A stretch of 64,000 nt of DNA from UBA9676 sp036005525 (GTDB taxonomy: Bacteria; Actinomycetota; Actinomycetes; Streptosporangiales; Streptosporangiaceae). The number at the start of each line of letters is the position of its first letter. Within the stretch, counting starts at the first letter, position 1. The notes below the pieces were generated by a model. It had not been told where the DNA came from. It did no database searches and saw only the letters and a list, made by a program, of their open reading frames with translations. This document shows, one piece after another, positions 1 to 8,310 of the stretch. Location: positions 1 to 64,000 of the forward strand of contig DASYQM010000332.1 in NCBI GenBank assembly GCA_036005525.1. Reading direction: 5' to 3'. Both the position numbers and the translations under genes were made by a program.

Positions 1-81
1 CCGCGATCTCCTGAGGGGTCATCCCGGCATGACACTACAAACCGGCCGGGCAGACACCCAAAACGACCTAACAAAGTCCTA

Positions 82-438
82 CTAGTGGGTTGGCCGGCCC
101 AGGTCAGGGTCCGTCGGCACGGGCAGGCCGTGCTGGCGGAGCCTGGCCGCCCGGATGTCGTCGGCGTAGAAGGCCACGCTGAACACGCTGCCGGACAGGA
201 TCAGGGCCGCCATCATCACGCTGACCCACAGCGGGGTAGGCAGGAAGATGTCGAGCAGCACGGCGAGGATGACGCAGGCCGGGACGATGACCGCCAGGTG
301 GCGGACCACGGTTCGCCAGCGCCAGCCCGCGTCGGTCAGCTCGTGCCGCACCCAGTGCACGTTCCGCTCCGGCAGCCGGAACCCCAGCGCGAACCGCAGC
401 CATCCGATCGGTCCCGGATCGCCCGGCAGCCTGGTCAT
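82..438 (-). CDS. DUF5313-like small membrane protein
   Basis: 118 aa protein of unknown function. It resembles the actinobacterial DUF5313 family: an N-terminal 'GWLRFALG..LP' segment followed by a Trp/His-rich stretch, then two hydrophobic helices at about residues 47-64 and 68-91. It probably sits in the cytoplasmic membrane with both ends on the same side. Its ATG lies 4 nt after the stop of the acyl-CoA carboxylase alpha gene, with a GAGG box inside that gene's last codons, so the two are probably co-transcribed. The family assignment rests on sequence pattern only; no biochemical role is known to me. Confidence 0.7.
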   Translation of the reverse strand: MTRLPGDPGPIGWLRFALGFRLPERNVHWVRHELTDAGWRWRTVVRHLAVIVPACVILAVLLDIFLPTPLWVSVMMAALILSGSVFSVAFYADDIRAARLRQHGLPVPTDPDLGRPTH

Positions 439-442
439 GCCC

Positions 443-2236
443 TCAGTCTTTCAGCTGGCACACCGCATCGCCCGCCGCCACGGTCTGGCCTATCGTCACC
501 GCCAGCCCGGTCACGGTCCCGTCCTTGTGCGCCGTCAGTGGCTGCTCCATCTTCATCGCTTCCAGCACCACGACCGTGTCGCCCGCCGACACCCGCTGGC
601 CCTCCTCGGCCACGATCTTGACGATGGTGCCCTGCATCGGGCACGTGAGCATGTCGCTGTCGGCCTGAGCCGCGCCTGACCTGCCAGACCGCTGGCCCCG
701 CCCCGGCCGCCCGGCCCGCCCCGCCGGCCCGGCGGGACGCTGCGCCGCGGGCGCGCCGGTCATGCCGAGCCCGGCCGGCAGGACAACCTCCAGCCGCTTG
801 CCCTGCACTTCGACCGTGATCCGCTCGCGCGGCGGCTGGCCGTCGGCCGCGCCGTCGTCCCCGGCGGGTCCCGGCTGCCCGGAGAACGGCGGGATCGATC
901 CGGAGAACTCCGTCTCGATCCATCGGGTGTGCACGGAGAACGGCTCGGCGGTGAAGGCCGGGTCGTCCACCACGGCCCGGTGGAAGGGCAGTACGGTGGG
1001 CATGCCGCCGACCTCGAACTCGGCGAGGGCGCGGCGGGCGCGCTCCAGCGCCTGCCGTCGGCCGGCGCCGGTGACGATGAGTTTGGCCAGGAGCGAGTCG
1101 AACGCCTGGGGCACGGTCATGCCCTGCTGGTAACCGGCGTCGACCCGCACTCCTGGGCCCGAGGGCAGTCGCCAGTGGGTGATCGTGCCCGGCGCCGGCA
1201 GGAACTCCCGGCCTGGATCTTCCGCGTTCACGCGGAACTCGATCGCGTGCCCGTGTGTGGCCGGGTCGCCGTACCCGAGTTCCTGCCCGTCCGCGATGCG
1301 GAGCATCTCCCGGACCAGGTCGATCCCGGTGATCTCCTCGGAGACAGGGTGCTCCACTTGCAGCCGGGTGTTCACCTCCAGGAAGGAGATGGTCCCGTCC
1401 TGGCCGACCAGGAATTCGCACGTCCCCGCGCCGACGTAGCCCGCCCGGCGCATGATCGCCTTGGAGGCGTCGTACAGCAGCGTCATCTGCTCACCGCTCA
1501 GGAACGGGGCGGGCGCCTCCTCGACCAGTTTCTGGTGACGCCGCTGGAGCGAGCAGTCCCGGGTGGAGACGACCACGACGCCGCCGTGCGCATCGGCCAG
1601 GCACTGGGTCTCCACGTGGCGCGGCCGCTCCAGGTAGCGCTCCACGAAGCACTCGCCACGGCCGAAGGCGGCGACCGCCTCCCTGACCGCGGACTCGTAC
1701 ATCTCCCCGATCTCCGCCTCGGACCTGGCCACCTTCAGCCCGCGCCCGCCGCCGCCGTACGCCGCCTTGATGGCGACCGGCAGGCCGTGCCGGGCGGCGA
1801 ACGCGCGGACCTCGTCGGCGCCGCTCACCGGGCCGTCCGTGCCCGGCGCCAGCGGCGCGCCTACCTCCTGGGCGATCTGCCGGGCGGCCACCTTGTCGCC
1901 GAGCGCGTCGATGGCCGAAGGCGGCGGCCCGATCCAGGTCAGCCCGGCGTCGGTGACCGCCCGTGCGAAAGCCGCGTTCTCGGCAAGGAACCCGTACCCG
2001 GGGTGGATCGCATCGGCCCCGGCGTCCGCGGCCCGCTTGAGTATCTTCTCGATGTTCAGGTAGCTGTCGGCGGCGGTCTGCCCCTCCAGCGCGTACGCCT
2101 CGTCCGCCATCGTGACGTGCAGCGCATCGAGGTCGGCCTCGGCGTAGACGGCGACGCTGGCCAGGCCGGCGTCCCGGCACGCCCGCACGATGCGGACAGC
2201 GATCTCGCCCCGGTTGGCGATGAGCACCTTGCGCAC
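443..2236 (-). CDS. accA: acetyl/propionyl-CoA carboxylase alpha subunit (biotin carboxylase + BCCP)
   Basis: 597 aa bifunctional subunit that carboxylates biotin with ATP and bicarbonate and carries the biotin. The biotin carboxylase/ATP-grasp region covers about residues 1-445: N-terminal 'KVLIANRGEIAVRI', glycine-rich ATP loop 'YGGGGRGLK' near 166, and 'EVNTRLQVEHPV'. The last 70 residues are a biotinyl domain with 'EAMKME', where Lys ~562 is the biotinylation site. I chose the GTG at 2236 because GGAGGG lies 8 nt upstream; the longer open frame has no ribosome site. Beta and epsilon subunits lie at 6541-8160 and 5289-5549, and a biotin ligase at 12613. Actinobacterial alpha subunits often serve several beta subunits, so this one may also serve the beta subunit at 18380. 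Confidence 0.95.
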   Translation of the reverse strand: MRKVLIANRGEIAVRIVRACRDAGLASVAVYAEADLDALHVTMADEAYALEGQTAADSYLNIEKILKRAADAGADAIHPGYGFLAENAAFARAVTDAGLTWIGPPPSAIDALGDKVAARQIAQEVGAPLAPGTDGPVSGADEVRAFAARHGLPVAIKAAYGGGGRGLKVARSEAEIGEMYESAVREAVAAFGRGECFVERYLERPRHVETQCLADAHGGVVVVSTRDCSLQRRHQKLVEEAPAPFLSGEQMTLLYDASKAIMRRAGYVGAGTCEFLVGQDGTISFLEVNTRLQVEHPVSEEITGIDLVREMLRIADGQELGYGDPATHGHAIEFRVNAEDPGREFLPAPGTITHWRLPSGPGVRVDAGYQQGMTVPQAFDSLLAKLIVTGAGRRQALERARRALAEFEVGGMPTVLPFHRAVVDDPAFTAEPFSVHTRWIETEFSGSIPPFSGQPGPAGDDGAADGQPPRERITVEVQGKRLEVVLPAGLGMTGAPAAQRPAGPAGRAGRPGRGQRSGRSGAAQADSDMLTCPMQGTIVKIVAEEGQRVSAGDTVVVLEAMKMEQPLTAHKDGTVTGLAVTIGQTVAAGDAVCQLKD

Positions 2237-2434
2237 GAAAAAGTCCCTCCCGACTGCCGAGGAGTCTAGGCCGCGGCGCCCGCGACGGCACGCCGGAGTT
2301 GCCGCATGACACCACTTTCCGGCCTGTGCCACGGTAACCGCGAACAGCTGCTGGTCCTTCCTGGCGGAGCGACCGCGGCCTGATGCACCTGTCCCGTGGC
2401 CGTGTTGACCCGGGCATGGGGGCTGGCGGCGAGC

Positions 2435-2953
2435 TCACCAGAATGCGGGTCGCGCTGCGCCTTCGTGGCGGAGCAGCCACTCCTTACGCTCCAGCCCGTA
2501 GTAGTAGCCGCCGAGGCTGCCGTCGCTGCGCAGTGCGCGGTGGCACGGCACGACGGGCGCGACCAGGTTCGCCGCGCAGGCGGCGCCTGCGGCGCGCGCC
2601 GCTCCCGGTATGCCGGCCCGGGCCGCCAGGCCGGCGTAGCTGATCGTGGTGCCGGCCGGGACCGCGCGCAACCGCGCCCACAGCCGCTCCCGCAGCGCCG
2701 TCGCTGGCTGGCGCACCGGCAGCCCGTCGATCGCCGCCAGGTCCCCGCCGAAGTAGTCGCGCAGCGGCTTGACCAGCCACGGCAGTTCGGCCGCCGCGAG
2801 CGGCAGTGGGCGCAGCGAGGGGTGCAGCCGTGCGCGCAACTCGCCGGGGTCGCCGGTGAAACCGGCGCCGACCAGCGCCGCACCGTGTGCGAGCACGCTC
2901 AACGGCCCGATCGGCGTGTCGAGAATCGCGGTTGCGATGATGCCGGCTGGCAT
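2435..2953 (-). CDS. ogt: O6-methylguanine-DNA methyltransferase
   Basis: 172 aa suicide enzyme that moves the alkyl group from O6-alkylguanine to its own cysteine. The active-site motif 'PVVPCHRAL' and the downstream 'GGYYYGLERKEWLL' are intact. The start is set by 'AGGAG' 5 nt before the ATG at 2953. The stop of the Ada-AlkA gene is only 2 nt upstream, so the two are co-transcribed and form an alkylation-repair operon. The N-terminal half is a typical Ogt beta domain, and the length is normal for the family. Since the upstream fusion protein lacks a methyltransferase domain of its own, this gene probably supplies the O6-guanine repair activity of the locus. Confidence 0.95.
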   Translation of the reverse strand: MPAGIIATAILDTPIGPLSVLAHGAALVGAGFTGDPGELRARLHPSLRPLPLAAAELPWLVKPLRDYFGGDLAAIDGLPVRQPATALRERLWARLRAVPAGTTISYAGLAARAGIPGAARAAGAACAANLVAPVVPCHRALRSDGSLGGYYYGLERKEWLLRHEGAARPAFW

Positions 2954-2955
2954 GG

Positions 2956-4641
2956 CTACTCCTGTCCGGTGGCGGCAAGATCGGCAGATGGCATGGCGGC
3001 CCGCGTGCCCGCCGGGGCGAGAGGCTCGGCCAGCGTCGCCCACAGATGGAGCGCGGCGTAGGCACGCCAGGGCCGCCATCGGTCGGCGCGCTCCGGCTCG
3101 CAGCCCAGCCGCTCCATGGCCCGCCGCAGCCCAAGGTCGCTGCCCGGGAAGGCGTCCGGGTCGCCCGCGGCCCGCATCAGGATGTAGGCGACGGTCCACG
3201 GGCCGACGCCGGGCAGTTCCGCGAGGCGGCCGGCGGTTTCCTCCGGGTCGGTTCCGGGGTCGAGGTTCACCCGGCCGTCGGCGCACGCAGCCGCCAGCGC
3301 GCGCAACGTCACCTGCCTGCGGGTGGTGAGCCCGAGACCGGACAGATCGGCGCCGGCGAGATCGCCCGGGCGGGGGAACAGCACCGTCGGTGCCCCGGAC
3401 CTGACCGATCCCGGATGTGCCACCGCCGGGGATGGCCGCGCGGCCGCCTCCACCAGGCTTCCGTGGCGGGCCGCCAGCCGCCCCGTCAGCGTGCTGGCGG
3501 CGGGGACCGAGACCTGCTGGCCCAGCACCGCGCGCACCGCCAGTTCGAAACCGTCGTACGCGCCGGGCACCCGCAGCCCGGGACGCGCCGCGACCAGCGG
3601 CGCGAGCGCCTCGTCGGCTGCTAGCGCGGCGGCGATCGCCGCTGGGTCCGCGTCGAGATCAAAGAGCCGCCTGCACCGGGACACCACCTGGCCGACACCG
3701 CGCAAGCTGGTGAGCCGCACCCGCAGCCGGACCTGGGCCTCGCCCGCCCTGCTCTGCCGCCGTGCCCGGCCGTTCTCGCCGCTCCGGGTGGAGGGCGGGG
3801 GGACCAGCTCGACGATGCCGGAACCGCCGGGCACCCGGACCGTGCGCGCGTACCGGCCGCCCGACACCTCCTCCACCCCGGGGATGGCCCGGGCGGCGAG
3901 GAATCGCAGCAGCGACCGGCCGTCGAACGGTTCGCGGCAGGCCAGCCGGAGCGTCAGCCAGGTCCCGTCGGCCACCACCTCCCCGTGCGCCGTCTGACTG
4001 CCCGCCCGGTGGGCGTCCGCGGTCGCCGGGCCGCCCCGGGCCCGGCCGGGCAAGCGCGGGCGTGACCGGGGCGTCCGGGACCGCAGCTGGGACGGAGGCC
4101 GGCCGTAGGCCTCCAGGAAGCTCGCGTTGAACTGGCGGACGCTGGAGAACCCGCTCGCGAAAGCGACCTCGGTGACCGGCAGGTCCGTCTCGGCCAGCAG
4201 GCGCCGCGCCGTCTGCAGCCGCGTGGTCCTGGCCAGCGCGATCGGCGTGGTGCCGAGCTCGGCCAGCACCAGCCGCCGCAGGTGGCGGTCGGTGACCGCG
4301 AGCCGCCGGGCCAGGCCGTCGACACCGTGGCCGTCGGCGTACCCGTCGGCGACCAGCCGGACCGCGCGGGCGACGAGGTCGCCGCGGGCGTTCCAGTCCG
4401 GGGAACCCGGGCTGGCCTCTGGCCGGCAGCGGCGGCAAGCGCGGAACCCGGCCGCCTCCGCCGCGCCGGCATGGGCGAAGAACCGCATATTGCGCCGCGC
4501 CGGGGTGCGCGCCGGGCAGATCGGCCGACAGTAGATCCCGGTACTGGTCACGCCGGTGAAGAACCGCCCATCGAACCGCGGATCCCGCGCCACAACCGCC
4601 CGATAACACCTATCGAAGTCGAGCGTCACCCCCCGATTCAA
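2956..4641 (-). CDS. Ada-AlkA fusion: methyl-sensing AraC regulator with 3-methyladenine glycosylase
   Basis: 561 aa, three parts. Residues 1-75 form the Ada zinc domain, with 'YCRPIC' and 'CRRC' giving the four Cys that bind zinc and accept methyl from phosphotriesters. Residues 85-185 are an AraC-type double helix-turn-helix. From about 210 onward is AlkA: an N-terminal subdomain, a helix-hairpin-helix 'LAELPGVGPWTVAYIL', and 'FPGSDLGLRRAM' holding the catalytic Asp. It should sense methylation damage, activate its own operon and excise alkylated bases. The start is uncertain: TTG at 4641 or GTG at 4629, neither with a well-spaced ribosome site. The Ogt domain is encoded separately just downstream. 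Confidence 0.93.
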   Translation of the reverse strand: MNRGVTLDFDRCYRAVVARDPRFDGRFFTGVTSTGIYCRPICPARTPARRNMRFFAHAGAAEAAGFRACRRCRPEASPGSPDWNARGDLVARAVRLVADGYADGHGVDGLARRLAVTDRHLRRLVLAELGTTPIALARTTRLQTARRLLAETDLPVTEVAFASGFSSVRQFNASFLEAYGRPPSQLRSRTPRSRPRLPGRARGGPATADAHRAGSQTAHGEVVADGTWLTLRLACREPFDGRSLLRFLAARAIPGVEEVSGGRYARTVRVPGGSGIVELVPPPSTRSGENGRARRQSRAGEAQVRLRVRLTSLRGVGQVVSRCRRLFDLDADPAAIAAALAADEALAPLVAARPGLRVPGAYDGFELAVRAVLGQQVSVPAASTLTGRLAARHGSLVEAAARPSPAVAHPGSVRSGAPTVLFPRPGDLAGADLSGLGLTTRRQVTLRALAAACADGRVNLDPGTDPEETAGRLAELPGVGPWTVAYILMRAAGDPDAFPGSDLGLRRAMERLGCEPERADRWRPWRAYAALHLWATLAEPLAPAGTRAAMPSADLAATGQE

Positions 4642-4707
4642 CCCGAGCCAGCCCGCCCCCCACTAGCGGAAATCGGACATCATCACTACGCGATGGCCGG
4701 CCCACCC

Positions 4708-5217
4708 TCAGATGGCGGCGGCGTAGATGATCTGCTCGCTGCCGAAAACGGTGGAGCGCTTCTCGGGCCTGAGCCCGATCTTCCCAGCGACCCGCTGCGA
4801 CGGCACGTTGTCAGGGTTGATGATCGCGATCAGGCGGCTCAGGAAGAGCGTGTCGCGGGCGAAATCGCGGGCCGCGGCGGCCGCCTCGGTCGCGTAGCCG
4901 TGCCCCTGGAGGCTGGTACGGACGTGGTAGCCCACCTCGATCTCCCTGATGCCGTCCACATACTGGGGCGTGAGCCCGCAGTCCCCGGCGAACTCGCCCG
5001 TGTCGCGCAAGACCATCGCCCACAGCCCGAACCCATGGCTGCGGTAGAGGCGCTGATTCCACTCGATCCAGGATTTCGACTCGTCACGGGTCATCGGCTT
5101 GGGGTAGTAGCGCATCACGTCCTCGTCGCCGAACAGGGCGGCGATGTGATCGAGGTCGGCGCCGGTCATCTCGCGCAGGACCAGCCGCTCCGTCGTCAGG
5201 ACAGCCATCGCGGCCAT
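4708..5217 (-). CDS. GNAT family N-acetyltransferase (RimJ/RimL-like)
   Basis: 169 aa acetyl-CoA-dependent transferase. The opening 'LTTERLVLREMTGADLDHI' and the acetyl-CoA loop 'HGYATEAAAAARDFA' (Q/R-x-x-G-x-A type) are characteristic. 'NPDNVPSQRVAGKIGL' matches the N-x-x-S-x-R-V-x-x-K-x-G signature of the RimJ/L subgroup. The substrate cannot be told; ribosomal protein N-termini, antibiotics and small amines are all used in this family. The ATG at 5217 is used because of an AGG 9 nt upstream; an ATG at 5208 is the alternative. It lies between DNA-repair and carboxylase genes without clear coupling to either. Confidence 0.85.
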   Translation of the reverse strand: MAAMAVLTTERLVLREMTGADLDHIAALFGDEDVMRYYPKPMTRDESKSWIEWNQRLYRSHGFGLWAMVLRDTGEFAGDCGLTPQYVDGIREIEVGYHVRTSLQGHGYATEAAAAARDFARDTLFLSRLIAIINPDNVPSQRVAGKIGLRPEKRSTVFGSEQIIYAAAI

Positions 5218-5288
5218 GCTACGGCCTGGGATAGACCGTCAGCAGTTCGGTTCTTCGCCCAGACAAGGCAGCCGGCTGTACGGGGTAA

Positions 5289-5549
5289 TCAGAGGTCGGC
5301 CGGCCAGGTGGAGCGTCGCCAGGCATCCGGGCCCGGCCTGAGCGGGGCGCCCAGCGTCCGGGACCTGCTGGCCCACCCGGAAGCCGCCCGCCCGGCCTGT
5401 CCTGCCCGCCCGGCCGCGCGGTCGCGCGCGGCGAGCACGGCGGCCAGCGTCACGGTCAGCGCGGCAAGCTCGTCGGGCGACGGATGGCCGGCCACGACCT
5501 CCAGCGCCGGCCGCCCGGCGGGCTGTGCGGCCTGGCCGTCGCGGGTCAT
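5289..5549 (-). CDS. accE: acyl-CoA carboxylase epsilon subunit
   Basis: 86 aa small subunit that stabilises actinobacterial acyl-CoA carboxylase holoenzymes. The pattern fits: 'LEVVAGHPSPDELAALTVTLAAV' near the N-terminus, an Ala/Arg-rich middle, and the terminal 'GPDAWRRSTWPADL' with the conserved Pro-Gly-x-x-x-Trp-x-x-Ser. Its ATG at 5549 overlaps the stop of the NYN-domain gene by 4 nt (ATGA), which implies translational coupling; a GGGAG box lies about 9 nt upstream. Gene order beta - NYN - epsilon is notable, because epsilon normally follows beta directly. Confidence 0.85.
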   Translation of the reverse strand: MTRDGQAAQPAGRPALEVVAGHPSPDELAALTVTLAAVLAARDRAAGRAGQAGRAASGWASRSRTLGAPLRPGPDAWRRSTWPADL

Positions 5550-6520
5550 GTGCGGCCGCTCCCGATGCCGAACTGGCGCCGGACCCGTGCCCAGAACGCG
5601 TCCCGGAGCCATTCCCTGGCCTCCTGGTACGGGCGCAGCGACAGGCCGAGTTCCTTCTCGGCGTCCACCAGCAGCTCCTTGTCGATGACCGGCGGCAGAA
5701 TTGGCCCCGGCAGCAGGTCGCGGATGTTGTCCTCGCCCCGGGTGAGGATCCATCGCTGCGCGACGTGCTCGCCGGCCTCCTCAACCCGGTCCCGGTCCGG
5801 GCCGAGCCTGGCGACGGTGCCCATCCCGTGCGTCACGCGCTGGACCGATCGCGCCGGCGCGGCGCGCTCGCCGAACAGCTGCGCGGGTGATGGGACGCCC
5901 GAGCCGGCCAGCGGCGAAGGCGGTGTGTGCTCCGGCGTGGCCACCGCCTGCCGGGAGAAGTAAGGCTCCAGGAAGACGCGGTCCAGCACCTCGACCGTGT
6001 CCGACTCCCATACCAGGCGTTCGGCCTGGTTCGTGCCGAACGGCGGCTCGACCCCCCACAGATGCACGCGGACACCGAACGCTTGAGCCGCCTCCACCGC
6101 GGGCACCATGTCCTCGTCCCCGGCCACCAGCACCGCGTCGGTGATCGCCCGGTGCCGGGCGAGCGCCTCCATGTCGGCCCGGATCTGTGCGTCCACCCCC
6201 TTCTGCTGGCCGCGGGCATTCAGGTTGCCGAGGCGCAGCTTCACCCATGCCATCTGCGCGATGACCCGCTGGTCGATGGTGGGCACGCGGTCGCGAGCAG
6301 CGTCATACCAGTACACCCGCAGCAGTTCGCCCCGTACCTGATTGTCCGCGTGGCGGGTGAGTGCCTGGATGAGCTTGTCGGTGTCGACCCGGTATTCGCG
6401 CCGCGAGGCGCTGCTGAAGAGAAGCTCGCCGGCCGCCGCGTAGATGTACCCGACATCGACCATGATCGCGTAACGGGCCAGGGTGGGGAGCGGGGGAGGA
6501 ATGTCCGTCATCGTGTCCAT
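5546..6520 (-). CDS. NYN-domain (PIN-like) putative nuclease
   Basis: 324 aa protein. Residues 17-170 are a NYN/LabA-DUF88-like domain of the PIN nuclease fold: 'AIMVDVGYIY' supplies the first Asp (D22) and 'DAVLVAGDEDMVPAV' the second acidic cluster, both expected to bind metal for RNA cleavage. The C-terminal half, rich in Glu/Arg, contains 'ILTRGEDNIRDLLPGPILPPVIDKELL', so it may recognise a partner or substrate. The ATG at 6520 is 20 nt after the carboxylase beta stop, and the gene ends in a 4-nt overlap with the epsilon subunit. It is therefore embedded in the carboxylase operon. The RNA target is unknown. Confidence 0.8.
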   Translation of the reverse strand: MDTMTDIPPPLPTLARYAIMVDVGYIYAAAGELLFSSASRREYRVDTDKLIQALTRHADNQVRGELLRVYWYDAARDRVPTIDQRVIAQMAWVKLRLGNLNARGQQKGVDAQIRADMEALARHRAITDAVLVAGDEDMVPAVEAAQAFGVRVHLWGVEPPFGTNQAERLVWESDTVEVLDRVFLEPYFSRQAVATPEHTPPSPLAGSGVPSPAQLFGERAAPARSVQRVTHGMGTVARLGPDRDRVEEAGEHVAQRWILTRGEDNIRDLLPGPILPPVIDKELLVDAEKELGLSLRPYQEAREWLRDAFWARVRRQFGIGSGRT

Positions 6521-6540
6521 GGCTCTCGGCAGCCGATCGG

Positions 6541-8160
6541 CTACAGGGGGATGTTGCCGTGCTTCTTGGGCGGCAGGATCTGGCGTTTGGTGCGCAGCGC
6601 GCGGAGCGCGCGGATCACGTGGGAACGGGTCTCGGCGGGGCGAATCACCGTGTCCACGTACCCTCGTTCGGCCGCTATATAGGGATTGGCGAGGGTGTCC
6701 TCGTACTCGGTGACCCGCTGCGCCCGCAGCGCCTCCGGATCCGCAGCGTCGGCGAGCTCGCGGCGGTAGAGGATGTTCACCGCACCCTGCGCGCCCATGA
6801 CCGCGATCTGCGCGGTCGGCCACGCCAGGTTGATGTCCCCGCCCAGGTGCTTGGAGCCCATCACGTCGTAGGCGCCGCCGTAGGCCTTGCGCATGATCAC
6901 GGTGATCTTGGGCACGGTGGCCTCGGCGTAGGCGTAGATGAGCTTGGCTCCCCGGCGGATGATCCCGCCCCATTCCTGGCCGGTGCCGGGGAGGAAGCCG
7001 GGCACGTCCACGAAGGTCAGCACCGGGATGTTGAACGCGTCGCAGGTGCGGACGAACCGCGCCGCCTTCTCCGAGGCGTCGATGTCCAGGACCCCGGCCA
7101 GGTGCATCGGCTGGTTGGCGACCACGCCGACCGTCGCGCCTTCGACCCGGCCGAACCCGACCAGGATGTTGGGCGCGAAGGCGGCGTGGACCTCCAGGAA
7201 CTCCATGTCGTCGAGGACGTGAGCGATGACGGTGTGGGCGTCGTAGGGCTGGTTCGGCGAGTCGGGGATGAGGCTGTCGAGCGCGGCGTCCTCCTCGGTG
7301 AGCTCCAGCACCGGATCGGGATCCGTGGTGGCAGCCACGGGCCCGGCGCCGGGCGGCGCCGGCGGGTCGTCCAGATTGTTGGAAGGCAGGTAGGACAGGA
7401 GCTCGCGGGCGAAGTCCAGGCAGTCGTCCTCGTCCTTGGCCTGGTAGTGGGCGACCCCGGACTTGACGTTGTGCGCGTGGGCACCGCCGAGGTCCTCGAA
7501 GGACACCTCCTCCCCGGTCACCGTCTTGATGACGTCCGGGCCGGTGATGAACATGTGCGAGGTCTGATCCACCATCAGCGTGAAGTCCGTAAGCGCGGGC
7601 GAGTAGACCGCGCCGCCGGCGCACGGTCCCATGATCAGGGAAATCTGCGGGATCACGCCCGATGCGATCACGTTGCGGTAGAAGATCTCGCCGAACAGCC
7701 CGAGGGCGACCACGCCCTCCTGGATCCGCGCGCCGCCGCCGTCGTTGATGCCGACCACCGGGCATCCGGTCTTCAGCGCATGATCCATCAGCTTGACGAT
7801 CTTCTCTCCGTACACCTCACCCAGCGAGCCCCCGAACACGGTGAAGTCCTGGCTGTACACGCACACCGGACGGCCATCCACCGTGCCGAAGCCAGTCACC
7901 ACGCCGTCCCCGTACGGGCGGTTGGCAGCCACCCCGAAGTCGGTGGCGCGGTGCCGGGCCAGCCCGTCGAGTTCGGTGAAGGAGCCGGGGTCGAGCAAGC
8001 GGTCGACCCGCTCCCGCGCGGTCATCTTGCCCTTGGCGTGCTGCCGTTCCACGGCGCGGGCCGATCCGGCGTGAACGGCCTCGTCCCGGTGCTGCAGCAG
8101 CACTGCGATCTTGCCCGCGGTGGTGTGCGGATCCGGCTGGCCAGGAACGTCGCTGCTCAT
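6541..8160 (-). CDS. pccB: acyl-CoA (propionyl-CoA) carboxylase beta subunit
   Basis: 539 aa carboxyltransferase that transfers CO2 from carboxybiotin to propionyl- or acetyl-CoA. Two crotonase-fold halves are visible. The N-terminal half carries 'NDGGGARIQEGV', and the oxyanion-type glycines 'GPCAGGAVYSPA' lie near 165-180. The C-terminal half has 'DVPGFLPGTGQEWGGIIRRGAKLIYAYAEATVPK' split by the usual acyl-CoA/biotin loops. The protein ends in 'KKHGNIPL', the normal tail for PccB/AccD5-type proteins. The ATG at 8160 is preceded by TGAGG; an in-frame GTG at 8190 lacks one. With the alpha, epsilon and biotin ligase genes nearby, the window encodes a complete holoenzyme feeding methylmalonyl- or malonyl-CoA pools. 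Confidence 0.93.
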   Translation of the reverse strand: MSSDVPGQPDPHTTAGKIAVLLQHRDEAVHAGSARAVERQHAKGKMTARERVDRLLDPGSFTELDGLARHRATDFGVAANRPYGDGVVTGFGTVDGRPVCVYSQDFTVFGGSLGEVYGEKIVKLMDHALKTGCPVVGINDGGGARIQEGVVALGLFGEIFYRNVIASGVIPQISLIMGPCAGGAVYSPALTDFTLMVDQTSHMFITGPDVIKTVTGEEVSFEDLGGAHAHNVKSGVAHYQAKDEDDCLDFARELLSYLPSNNLDDPPAPPGAGPVAATTDPDPVLELTEEDAALDSLIPDSPNQPYDAHTVIAHVLDDMEFLEVHAAFAPNILVGFGRVEGATVGVVANQPMHLAGVLDIDASEKAARFVRTCDAFNIPVLTFVDVPGFLPGTGQEWGGIIRRGAKLIYAYAEATVPKITVIMRKAYGGAYDVMGSKHLGGDINLAWPTAQIAVMGAQGAVNILYRRELADAADPEALRAQRVTEYEDTLANPYIAAERGYVDTVIRPAETRSHVIRALRALRTKRQILPPKKHGNIPL

Positions 8161-8238
8161 GCGCCTCAGGGTAGCCGCCGGGCCGATCACGTGTGTTTCT
8201 CCACCCGCCGGCGGCGGGCTCAGGCTCCATCCCAGTTC

Positions 8239-8286
8239 GTGATCATGACTTTGGTGTCGTCAGGTGTACACCGAAGTCATGATCAC
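8239..8286. repeat. 48-bp palindromic intergenic repeat, copy A
   Basis: Near-perfect inverted repeat: left arm GTGATCATGACTTTGGTGT (8239-8257), right arm its complement with one change (8268-8286, 18 of 19 pairs), loop of 10 nt. It lies between the CbbX-like stop (8311) and the carboxylase beta start (8160). Copy B at 36281-36328 matches it in 38 of 48 positions without gaps. As RNA it would form a long hairpin and could end or protect the CbbX transcript. A dispersed REP/MITE-like family is the simplest reading. Confidence 0.85.
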
Positions 8287-8310
8287 GCCAGCTGCGCGGC
8301 CCGGCAGAGA

